Origin: CAWBRT01 sp963696525
GTDB taxonomy: Bacteria; Acidobacteriota; Terriglobia; Terriglobales; Acidobacteriaceae
NCBI GenBank assembly: GCA_963696525.1
Contig: CAVOKO010000008.1
Span: 372,001 to 436,000 of the forward strand
Length of the DNA stretch: 64,000 bases
Direction: 5' to 3'
Shown here piece by piece: positions 1-9,798 of the stretch (within the stretch, counting starts at the first letter, position 1; the number at the start of each line of letters is the position of its first letter). Made by a program: the position numbers and the translations under genes. Below the pieces are notes generated by a model. That model saw only the letters and a program-made list of their open reading frames with translations. It searched no databases and had not been told where the DNA came from.

Positions 1-74
1 CGGAAGGCAATCTTAATCACCTCGCGCATGGTCGCGCTGTCATCGATAAAATAAACCACCGGACTGGCGCTCAT
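1..74 (-). CDS. Response regulator receiver, 5' part only
   Basis: Only the first 24 codons lie in the window; the gene continues beyond position 1. The translated start has the receiver beta-1 pattern with the acidic pair (FIDDSATMRE), as in CheY and PilH-type proteins. Its ATG overlaps the stop of the upstream gene by the ATGA arrangement seen throughout this operon, so translation is probably coupled. It is the last visible gene of the Pil-Chp-like operon and is probably a small CheY-like output or a further receiver-containing protein; the rest is needed to tell. Confidence 0.75.
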   Translation of the reverse strand, partial: MSASPVVYFIDDSATMREVIKIAF

Positions 75-868
75 AGGAGAATGCCTCCTTCTTCTTCGTG
101 CTGCTGCTCGCGCTCTTCGTCGATTTCGCGCAGCGCCTCCAGCATCAACTCGGTCACCGAACGCAGAATCGTGCGCGTGGCAGCCGTATTTCCGGGAACA
201 AACTTGTAGACCCCATAATCGACATCGTTACAAGCCTTGACGATATGGACGACGGCCTCGTCGCCGACGCTCTCGCCAGCCTCGGCGTGAATGACGTCGC
301 CGGCAAGCAGGAAAATAATGCCATCAATGGCGCCGGCGTTGACGTAGAGCACCCCTGTCTGCCGCGAGTGCCCGAGCATCTGGATGATGCCCGGCAGATC
401 GAGATGGGAGAGATTGCCTTCGAGTGCGGTTTCCGACGTTTGGAGCATCTGCGTCGGCTGAAAACCTTCTTCGCGGCTGCGCAGGAAGGCGCGCACGTGC
501 GCGGCCACGTTCTCCGGGCCGACGCGGCGGTCCACGTAATCGTCGCACCCGGCGCGGAACGCTACCATCAGCGCCTGGCGATCTCCTTCGCCCATGGCAA
601 GGATGGGAATGTGCGCCGTCGATTTGTCGGCGTGCACTAGCTTCGGCAGGTCGTAGGCGCCGATTCCGCTGAGACTCGTGGAACAGAGAATCACCGTGGG
701 CGGCGACCATTCCAGCATGGTGAGGGCGTAGCCCGCCTGGGTGGCATGGATCACCTCGAAGTGCTCGTTCCGAAGCGCTTCCGCCAGACGCCTGGCGAAG
801 AACACATTGCTGTCGATGACCAGGATTTTGGCGGTCGTCTGCACCACGCCTTGGGCCGGGGCGCTCAT
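71..868 (-). CDS. Degenerate receiver-PATAN (DUF4388) protein
   Basis: 265 residues. Residues about 15-135 have a receiver fold, but the phospho-acceptor position holds serine (VILCSTSLSG where LLD is expected), the acidic pair is reduced to IDS, and no KP motif is seen, so aspartyl phosphorylation is unlikely. Residues about 150-255 resemble the PATAN/DUF4388 domain found in bacterial signalling proteins, with the typical GNLSHLDLPGIIQMLG start. The ATG at 868 overlaps the preceding cheW stop (ATGA); a longer in-frame extension to 1237 would run through that cheW and is rejected. Probably a protein-interaction output of the chemosensory array rather than a phosphorylated switch. Confidence 0.8.
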   Translation of the reverse strand: MSAPAQGVVQTTAKILVIDSNVFFARRLAEALRNEHFEVIHATQAGYALTMLEWSPPTVILCSTSLSGIGAYDLPKLVHADKSTAHIPILAMGEGDRQALMVAFRAGCDDYVDRRVGPENVAAHVRAFLRSREEGFQPTQMLQTSETALEGNLSHLDLPGIIQMLGHSRQTGVLYVNAGAIDGIIFLLAGDVIHAEAGESVGDEAVVHIVKACNDVDYGVYKFVPGNTAATRTILRSVTELMLEALREIDEEREQQHEEEGGILL

Positions 869-1284
869 TCCGCGCTCCCCGCCGCAATCAACTGGCTCAG
901 GTCCAACAACTGGTAACTCCTGCTGTCCCATATCAGCTCGCCAACTACGCCCGGCGCCGGATGCTTGGCGGGAAACACGTCGGCCGAAACCAGGCCGCAT
1001 TCCCCGCTCACCGGAATTGCCGCCAATTCGGTCGCCTCCGCCGTACGACGGTGGGCGATCAGGTGATATTGCGCCGGAGCACACGCCGCCAGCTTCAGCA
1101 GTCCGGCGAGGTCGTACAGCGGAATCACCCGGCCGCGCCGCAGAATGACCCCCAGGATTTCGTTCGAAGCGTGCGGGAAGGTATAAACTTCCTGGGGCAA
1201 AGTCAGCTCCGCGACAGACGCTGCCGGCACCGCGCAATGCAGCTCTCCGGCGGGAAAGACAACGAATTTTTCTTCGCCCGTCAT
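865..1284 (-). CDS. CheW-like coupling protein
   Basis: 139 residues, one CheW domain. The pattern VVFPAGELHCAV then ILGVILRRGRVIPLYDLAGLL matches the beta-strand order of CheW/ChpC proteins. It overlaps both neighbours by four bases (ATGA), second of two CheW genes in a row after cheB. In Pil-Chp systems ChpC sits here and links a receptor to ChpA. The two copies differ clearly in sequence, so they may couple different receptors. A scaffold role in the cytoplasmic array is expected; no enzymatic residues are involved. Confidence 0.8.
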   Translation of the reverse strand: MTGEEKFVVFPAGELHCAVPAASVAELTLPQEVYTFPHASNEILGVILRRGRVIPLYDLAGLLKLAACAPAQYHLIAHRRTAEATELAAIPVSGECGLVSADVFPAKHPAPGVVGELIWDSRSYQLLDLSQLIAAGSAE

Positions 1285-1757
1285 GCTCCTGAGTTCGCCT
1301 TTGCTCGCTCTGCCGCCACGGCCATGACTGGCAGCCCAGCCTCGTTTTCGACGAATATCGCCGAGTTCACCACCGGCATGATCTGCTGACGCACTAACCC
1401 TAGCCCGCGATACCAGGAGCGCTCCTGGCCATGGAAGCCTCGCGGCAGCGCCACAATTTCGCGAAGCTCCGCCATGCCTTCGATCTGGCTGATGGCAACC
1501 GCGACACGGCGAGATTTCAGCACCAGCAACTGCTCCAGTTTGACCGAGGGCACCCCGAAGACCCGGTCCGCCGCAATCACCGGAATCGGCCTGCCATTCC
1601 CGCGAGCCGCGACTGCCGGCGGCAAGTTCCCTGGCGGCAGATCGCGAATCTCCTCCACTTCCGCCGAGGCGATTACGAATCGCTGGCTGCCAAGCCGGAA
1701 GATCACCACCGCCTCGCCCCGCTTGGAATGCGGTGGATTGACGACGCGGCGGCTCAT
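1281..1757 (-). CDS. CheW-like coupling protein (ChpC-like position)
   Basis: 158 residues forming one CheW domain (AVVIFRLGSQRFVIASAEVE, then RPIPVIAADRVFG). It starts in an ATGA overlap with the end of cheB and ends in another with the next cheW. The position directly after cheB matches chpC of the Pseudomonas pil-chp cluster. The usual GIINLRG motif is poorly kept, so binding to CheA or receptors may differ from that of the CheW encoded at 8777-9319. Confidence 0.75.
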   Translation of the reverse strand: MSRRVVNPPHSKRGEAVVIFRLGSQRFVIASAEVEEIRDLPPGNLPPAVAARGNGRPIPVIAADRVFGVPSVKLEQLLVLKSRRVAVAISQIEGMAELREIVALPRGFHGQERSWYRGLGLVRQQIMPVVNSAIFVENEAGLPVMAVAAERAKANSGA

Positions 1758-2911
1758 AGCCCCACCGCCCGCATGCCGAACATCAGCGAGATTCGCTGCT
1801 CGATTGCGTTGCAGATGGCGTCGAGCGGCTGCACCTCGTCTACCGCGCCGGTCCGTATGGCCTCCGAAGGCATCCCGAAGATGACACTGGTCGATTCATC
1901 CTGCGCGATCACATGTCCACCGGCAGCCTTGAGCGCCTGGACGCCCTTGGCGCCGTCGTTGCCCATGCCGGTCAGCACCACCGCAATGCCCATGGGCCCC
2001 GCATAATCGGCAACCGACTCTAAGGTAAGATCGGCGCTGGGGCGGTGTCCGTTGATTCGCGGACCTTCATCGAGAAGCAGACGCCCCGACGGTGAGACGC
2101 GCAAGTGATTGGCACCGGGACAGACATAAACGGTTCCGGCGCGCATCAGTTCACCCGCCTCCGCCTCCTTGACGGGCAGAGCACAGGTTTCCGCCAATTG
2201 CCGGCTGAATTGCGTGGTGAAGCTGGCCGGCATGTGCTGAATCAGCAATACCGCGCCGGGAAAAGTTCCCGGCAGTCGTGGGAGAACACTCATCAACGCA
2301 GCCGGACCACCGGTGGAGGCCGCCAGCACTACCAGCGGAAATCTTTGTTCCGTCGTTGGCAACGGCATGGCTCGCAGCCCGTCTCCCGGTACGAATGCGA
2401 CACCCGCGTGAGCACGCGGAGCACCTGTTTCAGCGCGGGCTTCAGCGGGCGCGGAGAGTGAAGCTGCCATTGGCGGACGACGCGCGGCATTGCGCACGAC
2501 GCGAACCTTGGCTGCAAGTTTGACCTTGCGGAGCAGTTCGTCGCGCACGCTCTCCATGTCGAGATCGACTCCGCCGGCGGGTTTCGCCACAAAATCGATG
2601 GCTCCGAGCTCGAGAGCACGCAACGTCGGCTCGGCCCCTTCGCGCGCCTCGGAACTGACGATCACGATTGGTCGCGGCTTGGTCGCCATGATTTGCTCAG
2701 TCGCTTCCAAGCCACTCTTCTTGGGCATATTGATGTCCATGGTGATTACGTCGGGGTTCAGGGCTTCGCTGAGCAGCAGAACTTCCACTCCATCGCGAGC
2801 TTCGCCCACGATGTCGATCTGCGGATCGCTCGTGAGCAAAAGCTTCAGCACTCGCCGCATGAACGAAGAGTCTTCGGCAATCAACACCCGGATTCTTGCT
2901 TCCGCATCCAT
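1754..2911 (-). CDS. cheB: Protein-glutamate methylesterase CheB (ChpB-like)
   Basis: 385 residues. An N-terminal receiver (acidic pair in AEDSSF, phospho-acceptor D59, K110 in VAKP) is joined by an Ala/Arg-rich linker to the methylesterase domain. The catalytic triad is visible as S199 (LAASTGGP), H226 (IQHMP) and D319 (GMGNDG). It removes methyl groups from receptor glutamates and deamidates glutamines, giving adaptation opposite to CheR. It lies five bases after the hybrid cheA and overlaps the next cheW by ATGA. Length and domain order are normal for the family. Confidence 0.95.
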   Translation of the reverse strand: MDAEARIRVLIAEDSSFMRRVLKLLLTSDPQIDIVGEARDGVEVLLLSEALNPDVITMDINMPKKSGLEATEQIMATKPRPIVIVSSEAREGAEPTLRALELGAIDFVAKPAGGVDLDMESVRDELLRKVKLAAKVRVVRNAARRPPMAASLSAPAEARAETGAPRAHAGVAFVPGDGLRAMPLPTTEQRFPLVVLAASTGGPAALMSVLPRLPGTFPGAVLLIQHMPASFTTQFSRQLAETCALPVKEAEAGELMRAGTVYVCPGANHLRVSPSGRLLLDEGPRINGHRPSADLTLESVADYAGPMGIAVVLTGMGNDGAKGVQALKAAGGHVIAQDESTSVIFGMPSEAIRTGAVDEVQPLDAICNAIEQRISLMFGMRAVGL

Positions 2912-2916
2912 ATGCT

Positions 2917-5900
2917 CTATTTGCCTGCCAATAGCTTGGCTGAAACCACCTGCCCGGAACTGCCGATCAGAGCGCCGATCTGCGCCACCAGTTGTTCTTC
3001 CTGCACCGGCTTGACCATGAACGCCTTGGCTCCCTCGCGCACGGCGCGTTCACGGTGCTTGCTGCCGGCGCGCGAGGTAACCACCATGACGGGAATGCTT
3101 CGCGTCTCCGGATTCTGCCGCAGGTGAAGCATCAGCTCGTAGCCGTTGGTCCGCGGCATCTCCAGGTCGGTCACCACCAGGTCGACCCCGCCCTCGGAGA
3201 CTATCTCGAGCGCCTCCAGGCCGTCGGATGCGAGCCGCACCCGATAGCCGGCCTTTTCGAGCATGCGGCCAACGAACTTGCGGACGCTGATGGAATCGTC
3301 GACCAGCAAGACCAGCTTCTCCTTCTCGATCCGGTCGATGGCCTCGTCGGGAATTTCGCCGGCGGCAACGGCAGCCGCCCCCGGCAGGAAAATTCGCGCG
3401 GCGTTGGCCGCCGTCATCAGCGGACGGCGTTCGATGGACTCACCTACCACCAGGCGATTGAGATCGACCAGCAGGATGAGACCGCCATCGGGAGCGATCG
3501 TCGCCCCGGGGAACAGTTTCACGTTGCGCAGATACTCGCCGAGATTCTTGATGACGATTTCGTCTTTCCCGATGACTTCCTCGACGACGATGCCCACCTG
3601 TTTGCCGGCAACGTTGACCACCACGAGCCGATACCAGCCGTTCATCGGTTCGACCGGTTCGAGGCCAAGCTGCGCGTCAAGATGCAACACTTCGGTAAGC
3701 TGATCGCGGACCTTGGCCAGACGTTTGCCGCCGACTTCCTCGATGTCGCTCGAACGCAGGCGGCGAATCTCCTCGACAAACGGCAGCGGAAAGGCAAAGG
3801 TGTGCTTGCCGACGCGCACGAACAGCGCCTGCGAGATGATCAGCGTGAGCGGAACCTTGAGAGTGAAGCGGGTGCCGATTCCCTTCCGGGTTTCGATCTC
3901 GATCTCGCCGTTTAGGGCGTCGAGATTGGTGCGAACCACGTCGAGACCGACGCCGCGTCCGGACAGCTCCGTCTTTCGCGGAGCAGTCGAGAAGCCCGGG
4001 AGGAACATGAGGTCGAGCAGTTCTTTGGGCGACAACGAGCCCGCCTGTTCGGGGTTCACCAGTTCGAGCTCGGCGGCGGCGCTGCGAATGCGTTCATAAT
4101 CGATGCCGCGGCCGTCGTCCTCCACCTCGATATAGATGTGATTGCCCCGGTGATAGGCACGAACCGCGATGTTGCCGCAATCCGACTTGCCGGCGTCGTA
4201 ACGCTCGTCGGCGCGCTCGATGCCGTGCGCCACGGCATTGCGCACCAGGTGCAACAGAGGATCGGCAATCTGCTGGATGATGTTGTTGTCCAACTCGGTC
4301 TCGGCGCCCGCCAGCACCAGTTCCACGCGCTTGCCGACCGCCTTGGAAGCGTCCCGTACGGCCCGCGAGAGGCGGGTGTAGAGGTTGCCGATCGCCACCA
4401 TGCGCGATTGCGTGATCTCATCCTGCAAACGGTGCGCCAGCTTGGTGAACTCATCGATGTCGCCATCGACGCGGCGCACGAAGCCATCGAGTTGCGTGAG
4501 CACCTCGGTAATGTCGGCGGAAATTTCAGTGAGCGAGCGGGACAGGATGCCGAAGTCGTCATAGCGATCCATCTCCAGCTCGGAGAACTCGGCCAGAGCG
4601 GTATCGAAAGAACGCGAATAGCTCGAGTAGCCGCCGCGGAACGGATACTGAATCAGGCTGCCCGATTTCTCTTCCGGCAACGGCGAACGGCGCGGCAAAC
4701 TGTGCCCGGGAGCGGAAAGCGGCCCCAAGGTTACGCGGCTGAATTCATATTTTTCCTGGAATTCGCCGATCTTGTCGGTCATGCGCGCCTTGGAAAAATT
4801 CAGCACGTCGGCCAGCCGCTCCAGCTCTTTCAGACGGCCCAGCATACGGGTTCGATTGGTCACCAGCTCGCCAACCGCGTTCATCATGCGGTCCAGCCGC
4901 TCCAGCGCAATGCGGACCGACTTGGACTGCGGCACCCCTGCGGGCTCGCGCCGGCCGGCGGCCAGGGCAGCGATTTCTTCACGCTCGTGGCGCGAGGCGT
5001 CCGCCTCGATTTCCACGCTGGGTTCTGCCGCGATTTCAACCGCGGGCTCTGGCGGAACCTGCGCTTCGGCAGCCAGCCCTATCTCCGCAGCCTCTTCGGC
5101 CTCCTGCTCCAGTATCTCGGCTTCCACGTCTTCCAGCTGATCGATCCGCTGGAAGTAAGCTATGGCGGCATCCTGGAAACTTTGCTCATCGCTCCACTGC
5201 CGATAAAGCTGCTTCTTCAGGATGTCGACCGACTCGAGGCAGAGATCGACAATGTTCGCACTCGGCTTCAGTTCGCCATCGCGAAGACGCGCGATCAAAT
5301 CCTCGGCGCGATGAGCGATCGTCGAGAGCCGGTGAAATCCCACCTGCGCGGCGGAGCCCTTGATGGTGTGCATCGCCCGGAACAGCTTGTTGATGTCTTC
5401 CGGGTTCGGGTTCGCCTCCAGCGACAACAGCGACTCGGTGATGGCTTGCAGGTGCTCTTCTACTTCCGGGATAAAGAACTCGAGCACTTCCGCCGCCACG
5501 TTGTCGTCGGCGGGCAGATCCAAAAGCGACGGAGCAAATGCCTGAGCAGCCTGCGTCTCCAGGTCGAGCGCACCATCCCCGTCCGCCACTTTGAACTCGT
5601 TTTGCGCCGCTTCGATGCCGGCGAACGCTGCGATGGTCTTTTCAATTTCGGGAAGCGTATCGATGGCATCGCCCGGCTCGCTTGCCAGTGCCTCAGACGA
5701 TCCCTCAGATGCTTCGGCTGACGAGGCGGGGACATCCGCAGCGAGAGATTCCGTCACGCTCGCGTGTGCTGGCGAAACTTCCACCGTGGGCGACGCCTCA
5801 GCGCCCGGCGCCGCGTCTGTTTCCGATGGACTCTGCGGCGCAGCCGCTAACGGCTCGGGAGCGCCAGCCAAATCTGCCGCAGGCCCTGCCGGGGAACGAC

Positions 5901-6352
5901 GCTCAACCGGCGGTAGCGGCCGCGTCATCACGGCCTGCGCTTCGGGCTCTTCGACGGACTGCTGGAAAGCGAAGGGATAGCGCTGCTTGAAAGCCTTGAC
6001 GTCGTCCTCGGCTTCGACCCCGTTGGCGCTGATCATGAGCAGGTCGGATTCGAGAACCGCAATCGCCTCGTAGATGAACTCGACCAGCGGTGTACAAGCG
6101 TCCGGGCCGATGCTTGAATTCATCGCATACTGAAAAATGTGCGCGAGCTTGCCGGTAACCTCGGAAAAGGACTTGTAGCTATACGTCCCGGCGGTTCCAG
6201 CCAGCCCGTGCGCGGCGATATAGAGGCGCTCGATGTCCTCGGGCAGCCGGATAGGGGTCGAGCAGCACGCCGGAGTATTCGCGCAGGAACTGCAAGTGCT
6301 CGGATGCTTCCTGGAGGAAGAGCTCGACGAATTCCTGACCGGGTCCGCTCAT
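2917..6352 (-). CDS. Hybrid CheA kinase, ChpA/PilL type, with one frame break
   Basis: About 1144 residues once a single extra base near 6250 is removed. The first HPt domain spans the break: it starts at the ATG at 6352 (ATGA overlap with cheR) and continues after the shift with AAHGLAGTAGTYSY. A second HPt (AMHTIKGSAAQVGF) follows a long Ala/Pro/Ser linker. Then come a dimerisation region enlarged as in ChpA/PilL, an HATPase with VRNAVAHG and DDGRGID, the FSTAP and SGRGVGLD motifs, a CheW-like regulatory domain, and a C-terminal receiver (LLVDDSISVRK, VVTDLEMP). Starting at the internal ATG (6123) would cut the first HPt, so the upstream start is preferred. Central kinase of the operon. Confidence 0.88.
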
Positions 6353-7284
6353 AACGTTCCCTCCTCGGCGGCCCTCGCAAGCGGAGGCACGTTCATCGGC
6401 TTTTGCAGCAGACGGGCGCCTCCCTCTACGCTCTGCTTGAAGCGCATCTGCAAGCCGGCAACGGACTCGGCGTGTCCGAGGAAGAGATAACCGCCCGGTT
6501 CCAGATAATCGTAGAAGCGCTGGATAATACTGGCCCGCCTCGGCTCGCTGAAGTAGATCAAGACGTTCATGCAGAAGATACAGTCGAAGCGTCCGACATA
6601 GACGGACTCCATCAGATTCATGGGGACAAAGCTGACCATGTTGCGGATCTTTGGCTTTACCGTGTACTCCTCCGCTCCCTCGACAAAGTACATCTCCCGC
6701 TGGCGGGGCGAAAGATTACCAAGGGCACGTCGCGCATAAGTGGCCCGTTCGGCCTGGCGCAGAGCGTCGCGGCTGATATCGGTTGCCAGGATGTTGATAT
6801 TCCAGGCGTCGGAAAATTCCAGGGTGTCGCAGATGCTGATGGCGAGGCTGTAGGGCTCTTCGCCGGTGGAGCACCCGGCGCTCCACAAGCGCAACATGCG
6901 TGGATTCTCCCAGAACTTTCTCATGTGCAGTTCGGGAAGCAGCTTGCTCTGAAAGATCTCGAACGTCTCGGGATAGCGGAAAAATTGCGTCTCCTGGGTG
7001 AGCATGCGCTCCAGCAGGGCGTCGTATTCGACGCCGGGCGGGCGCACCAGGCGTAGCAGCTCCGCGCCCGAGGCCACACGGCGGGCTTGCATGTGCTCGC
7101 GCAGACGGTTGAGGAAGAACGTGCTGCGCGATTCGTCGAACACAATGCCGGTGCGCTGCTCGATGAGCAGGCGAAGCTCAGACAGCTCGTGGTCGGAGAC
7201 CGCCGGATCGACTTCACCCGGCGACAACCCAGGCTCACGGGCGCCGACGCCGTACAAAGCGGCTTTGCCTTGACTGAGACTCAC
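6349..7284 (-). CDS. cheR: Chemotaxis methyltransferase CheR (PilK-like)
   Basis: 311 residues. An N-terminal helical domain (IEQRTGIVFDESRSTFFLNR) precedes the SAM-dependent methyltransferase domain with WSAGCSTGEEPYSLA and the later FCMNVLIYF and GYLFLGHAES patterns. It methylates receptor glutamates with S-adenosylmethionine. It starts three bases after the MCP stop and overlaps cheA by ATGA, so receptor, methyltransferase and kinase are made together. Gene position between receptor and kinase equals pilK in pil-chp clusters. Length is normal and all motifs are intact. Confidence 0.93.
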   Translation of the reverse strand: MSLSQGKAALYGVGAREPGLSPGEVDPAVSDHELSELRLLIEQRTGIVFDESRSTFFLNRLREHMQARRVASGAELLRLVRPPGVEYDALLERMLTQETQFFRYPETFEIFQSKLLPELHMRKFWENPRMLRLWSAGCSTGEEPYSLAISICDTLEFSDAWNINILATDISRDALRQAERATYARRALGNLSPRQREMYFVEGAEEYTVKPKIRNMVSFVPMNLMESVYVGRFDCIFCMNVLIYFSEPRRASIIQRFYDYLEPGGYLFLGHAESVAGLQMRFKQSVEGGARLLQKPMNVPPLARAAEEGTL

Positions 7285-7287
7285 GCC

Positions 7288-8722
7288 TTATTGCCTCGCA
7301 CTTGCCGCCATCGACACTTCCCTGGCGGCCGGAGCGGAGTTGTTTACCCGAAACTGCGAAAGCGCCTCGTTCAACTGCTCGGAGAGCTTCACCAACTGCT
7401 CCACCGTGCGCGCCGACTGACGCGATCCCTGCGACGTTTGGCGGGTGATGCCGGAAATGATCTGCATGGCATTGGCGACGCCTTCGGTGCCGCGCACCTG
7501 CTGCTTGGAAGCGAGCGAAATCTCCTGCACCAGCTCCGCCGATTGGCGCACCACGGTCGAAATCGCATCGAGTGCCTTACCAGCCTGATCGGCCAGTTTG
7601 GCGCCGACTTCCACCTCGCGCGTGCCCTCTTCCATGACGACGACGGCTTCGTTGGTTTCGGCCTGGATCGCCTTGATCAGGGCAGCGATATCCTTGGTGG
7701 CGGTTCGCGAGTGCTCGGCGAGTTTACGCACCTCGTCGGCGACGACGGCGAAACCTCGCCCAGCCTCTCCGGCGCGGGCGGCCTCGATGGCGGCATTCAA
7801 GGCCAGCAGGTTCGTCTGCTCGGTAATGTCATTGATCACGTTGACGATCTCGCTGATTTCGAGCGAACGGTCACCCAGCGACTTGATCTTCTTGGCGCTG
7901 GCTTGCACCGAGGCGCGAATGCGCTGCATGCCCTCGAGCGTGTCGCGCACCGAACGGTTGCCCTGTTCGGCGGCGTCCAGCGCGCGACGCGCCGCCTCGG
8001 CGCTGGCTTCGGCGTTGTTGGAAACCTGCTTCATCGAAACCGTAAGCTCTTCCACGGCCGACGAGGTATTGGTAATTTCCTGGTCCTGCTGGGTGGCGCC
8101 GTTGGCCATTTCTTCGGTTGACAAACGGATCTGGCCGGCGCTGCTGCTGACGTCGCCGGCGGCCTTGCGCACCCGCTCGAGCACCTTGGCAAAGTTGTCG
8201 AGCATGTAATTGACCGAGTCAACGATATTGCCGAGCGCGTCGTTGGTTACCTTGCCGCGCAGGGTGAGGTCGCCTTTCGCCACCTGACTCACGATGGTCA
8301 GAAATTCGGTGACGCTGCGTTGCAGATTATCCTGCGCCTGCTGGTTGAAGACGGCGCGCGAGGCGTTTTCTGCCGCGGCATTCAGGTTTTTGGCGATCAC
8401 GCCGAAATCATCGTCACGGGTAACTTCGAAGCGCTGCTTGTAGTCGCCACCGGCGATCTTCTCGGAAAACTCGGCAAGCGCCCGAACCGGCGCGGCAATT
8501 TTGTTGCTGACCGTAAACCAGACCGCCATCACCACGGCAAGCGCAACCCCAAGACCGGCCAAGCAGACGCATGCCGGCAACGGCCGGAAGCGCTCCCAGG
8601 TCCATGAGGGCTACACCGCCGGAGCGGGCTCCAGCCGTAAAGCCCAGCAGCAGGGCAGCAAGCGTGCCGGCCAGCATCAGCAGCACCAGCACTCCAATGG
8701 TCGAATTAAGACGACCCTTCAT
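7288..8722 (-). CDS. Methyl-accepting chemotaxis protein (PilJ-like), one frame break
   Basis: The start at 8722 is supported by a GGAGG seven bases upstream. Translation gives a first membrane segment (residues about 7-25), then a frame break near 8565-8590, then a second membrane segment (LGVALAVVMAVWFTV), a HAMP domain and a long MCP signalling domain with the conserved hairpin tip EQTNLLALNAAIEAARAG. The periplasmic part between the two membrane segments is very short, about 25 residues, so ligand sensing may be indirect or occur in the membrane. The alternative start is a TTG at 8580, which would remove the first segment. Sits between a CheW and cheR, as pilJ does. Confidence 0.85.
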
Positions 8723-8776
8723 AAAGCCTCCAAGATCCGCCGTGTGACGGACGTCCGCCAAGATTTTCGCGGCGTG

Positions 8777-9319
8777 CTAAATCACCGGAACCGGAAAATT
8801 TTCCGTCAACTTCTTCAAATCCACCGCCAACGCCAGCCGCCCCTCGTCGCGCAGCATGCCGCAGCAATAAGGGACGTCGCGCGGAGCGTCGTCCAGCAGC
8901 AAGGGCTCGGTCGTGGTTACCGCGCCGAACACTTCGTCGGCCGCAACTCCGAGGCGCAGATCGTTGCCGCCATCCTGCCCGCGCAGGCAGGCAACCACCA
9001 CATGCTTGGGCGAAAGATCCGGGCGCCGCGATTCCGTCAGGCCGATGTCGATCACCGGAATGATCAGACCGCGCAGGTTGAATATCCCCATCAGGAACGG
9101 CGGAGCCAGCGGCAGGGCCGTCACTTTGGGCCACTCGACAACTTCTTCCACGTCAAGCACGGCAAAGCAGAAACGTTCCCGCCCGGCGCGAAAGACGCAG
9201 TATTGCTTGCGCGGCAGCCGATCGGCATCCTCTTCGGTCCGGAAAGCCTCGACCAGCGGGGCTCGCTCGGCCCCAGGATGATCCAGCGTCTGATCCGAAT
9301 TTTGGTTTACTGAGTTCAT
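8777..9319 (-). CDS. CheW coupling protein (PilI-like)
   Basis: 180 residues. A 40-residue polar N-terminus is followed by a full CheW domain with the canonical FLMGIFNLRGLIIPVIDI block. It links the MCP encoded 54 bases downstream with the hybrid CheA. ATG at 9319 overlaps the stop of the preceding receiver gene (ATGA). Of the three CheW proteins in this operon it best keeps the receptor/kinase binding core, so it is the most likely array component. Confidence 0.9.
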   Translation of the reverse strand: MNSVNQNSDQTLDHPGAERAPLVEAFRTEEDADRLPRKQYCVFRAGRERFCFAVLDVEEVVEWPKVTALPLAPPFLMGIFNLRGLIIPVIDIGLTESRRPDLSPKHVVVACLRGQDGGNDLRLGVAADEVFGAVTTTEPLLLDDAPRDVPYCCGMLRDEGRLALAVDLKKLTENFPVPVI

Positions 9320-9780
9320 TGACTTGGCGCCGCTCCCGTAGCCGCGGACTGCGGTTTTCCGAGCACTCTGCCGACGGCTTCGATCAGTTGCTCCGCCGTA
9401 AAAGGTTTGACGACGTATCCCTGTGCGCCCTGCTCGCGTCCCCAGAATTGGTCGCTCTGGCTTCCCTTCGAGGTAACCATCACGATGGGAATCGGCGCAT
9501 AATCCGGCTGCGACTTCAATTCGCGGCAGGCCTGATATCCGTTCCGCCCCGGCATGACTACGTCGAGCAGGATCAGGCTCGGACGTTCAACGTCGAGCAT
9601 CTGCTCGATCAAGGCCGGGTCGGCGAGCGAAACCGCCCAGTAACCGGCGTGCTCCAGATACGACTGCATCAGCCGGCTTTCCGCTGGCGAATCATCGACG
9701 ATCAGGATCTTGTTGGGTACCGACACGATTTGGTTAACCTCGGCCACGACTGCTGGCTGCAAAAGAACTATAAAACTCAA
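9316..9780 (-). CDS. CheY-like response regulator (PilG/PilH-like)
   Basis: Up to 154 residues, a single receiver with acidic pair IVDDSPAE, phospho-acceptor D73 (LILLDVVMPG) and K in VVKPF. The first about 20 residues are not receiver-like; a GTG at codon 20 or 21 would give a more usual start. It precedes cheW with an ATGA overlap and is the first canonical gene of the pil-chp-like order. Likely a diffusible target of the CheA encoded downstream, acting on pilus motors or on another output; no DNA-binding domain is present. Confidence 0.88.
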   Translation of the reverse strand: MSFIVLLQPAVVAEVNQIVSVPNKILIVDDSPAESRLMQSYLEHAGYWAVSLADPALIEQMLDVERPSLILLDVVMPGRNGYQACRELKSQPDYAPIPIVMVTSKGSQSDQFWGREQGAQGYVVKPFTAEQLIEAVGRVLGKPQSAATGAAPSQ

Positions 9781-9798
9781 CTTCCAAGCTGGCTGGCG

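Noticed and set aside
98..640. Plus-strand open frame of 180 codons
   Set aside because: Antisense to the receiver-PATAN gene, which has clear domains; high-GC codon bias opens this frame.
868..1237. Extended start of the receiver-PATAN gene
   Set aside because: Lies entirely in the upstream cheW in another frame; the ATGA overlap gives the right start.
4138..5721. Plus-strand open frame of 527 codons inside the ChpA-like gene
   Set aside because: Exact antisense of a well-conserved kinase; the protein has no family features.
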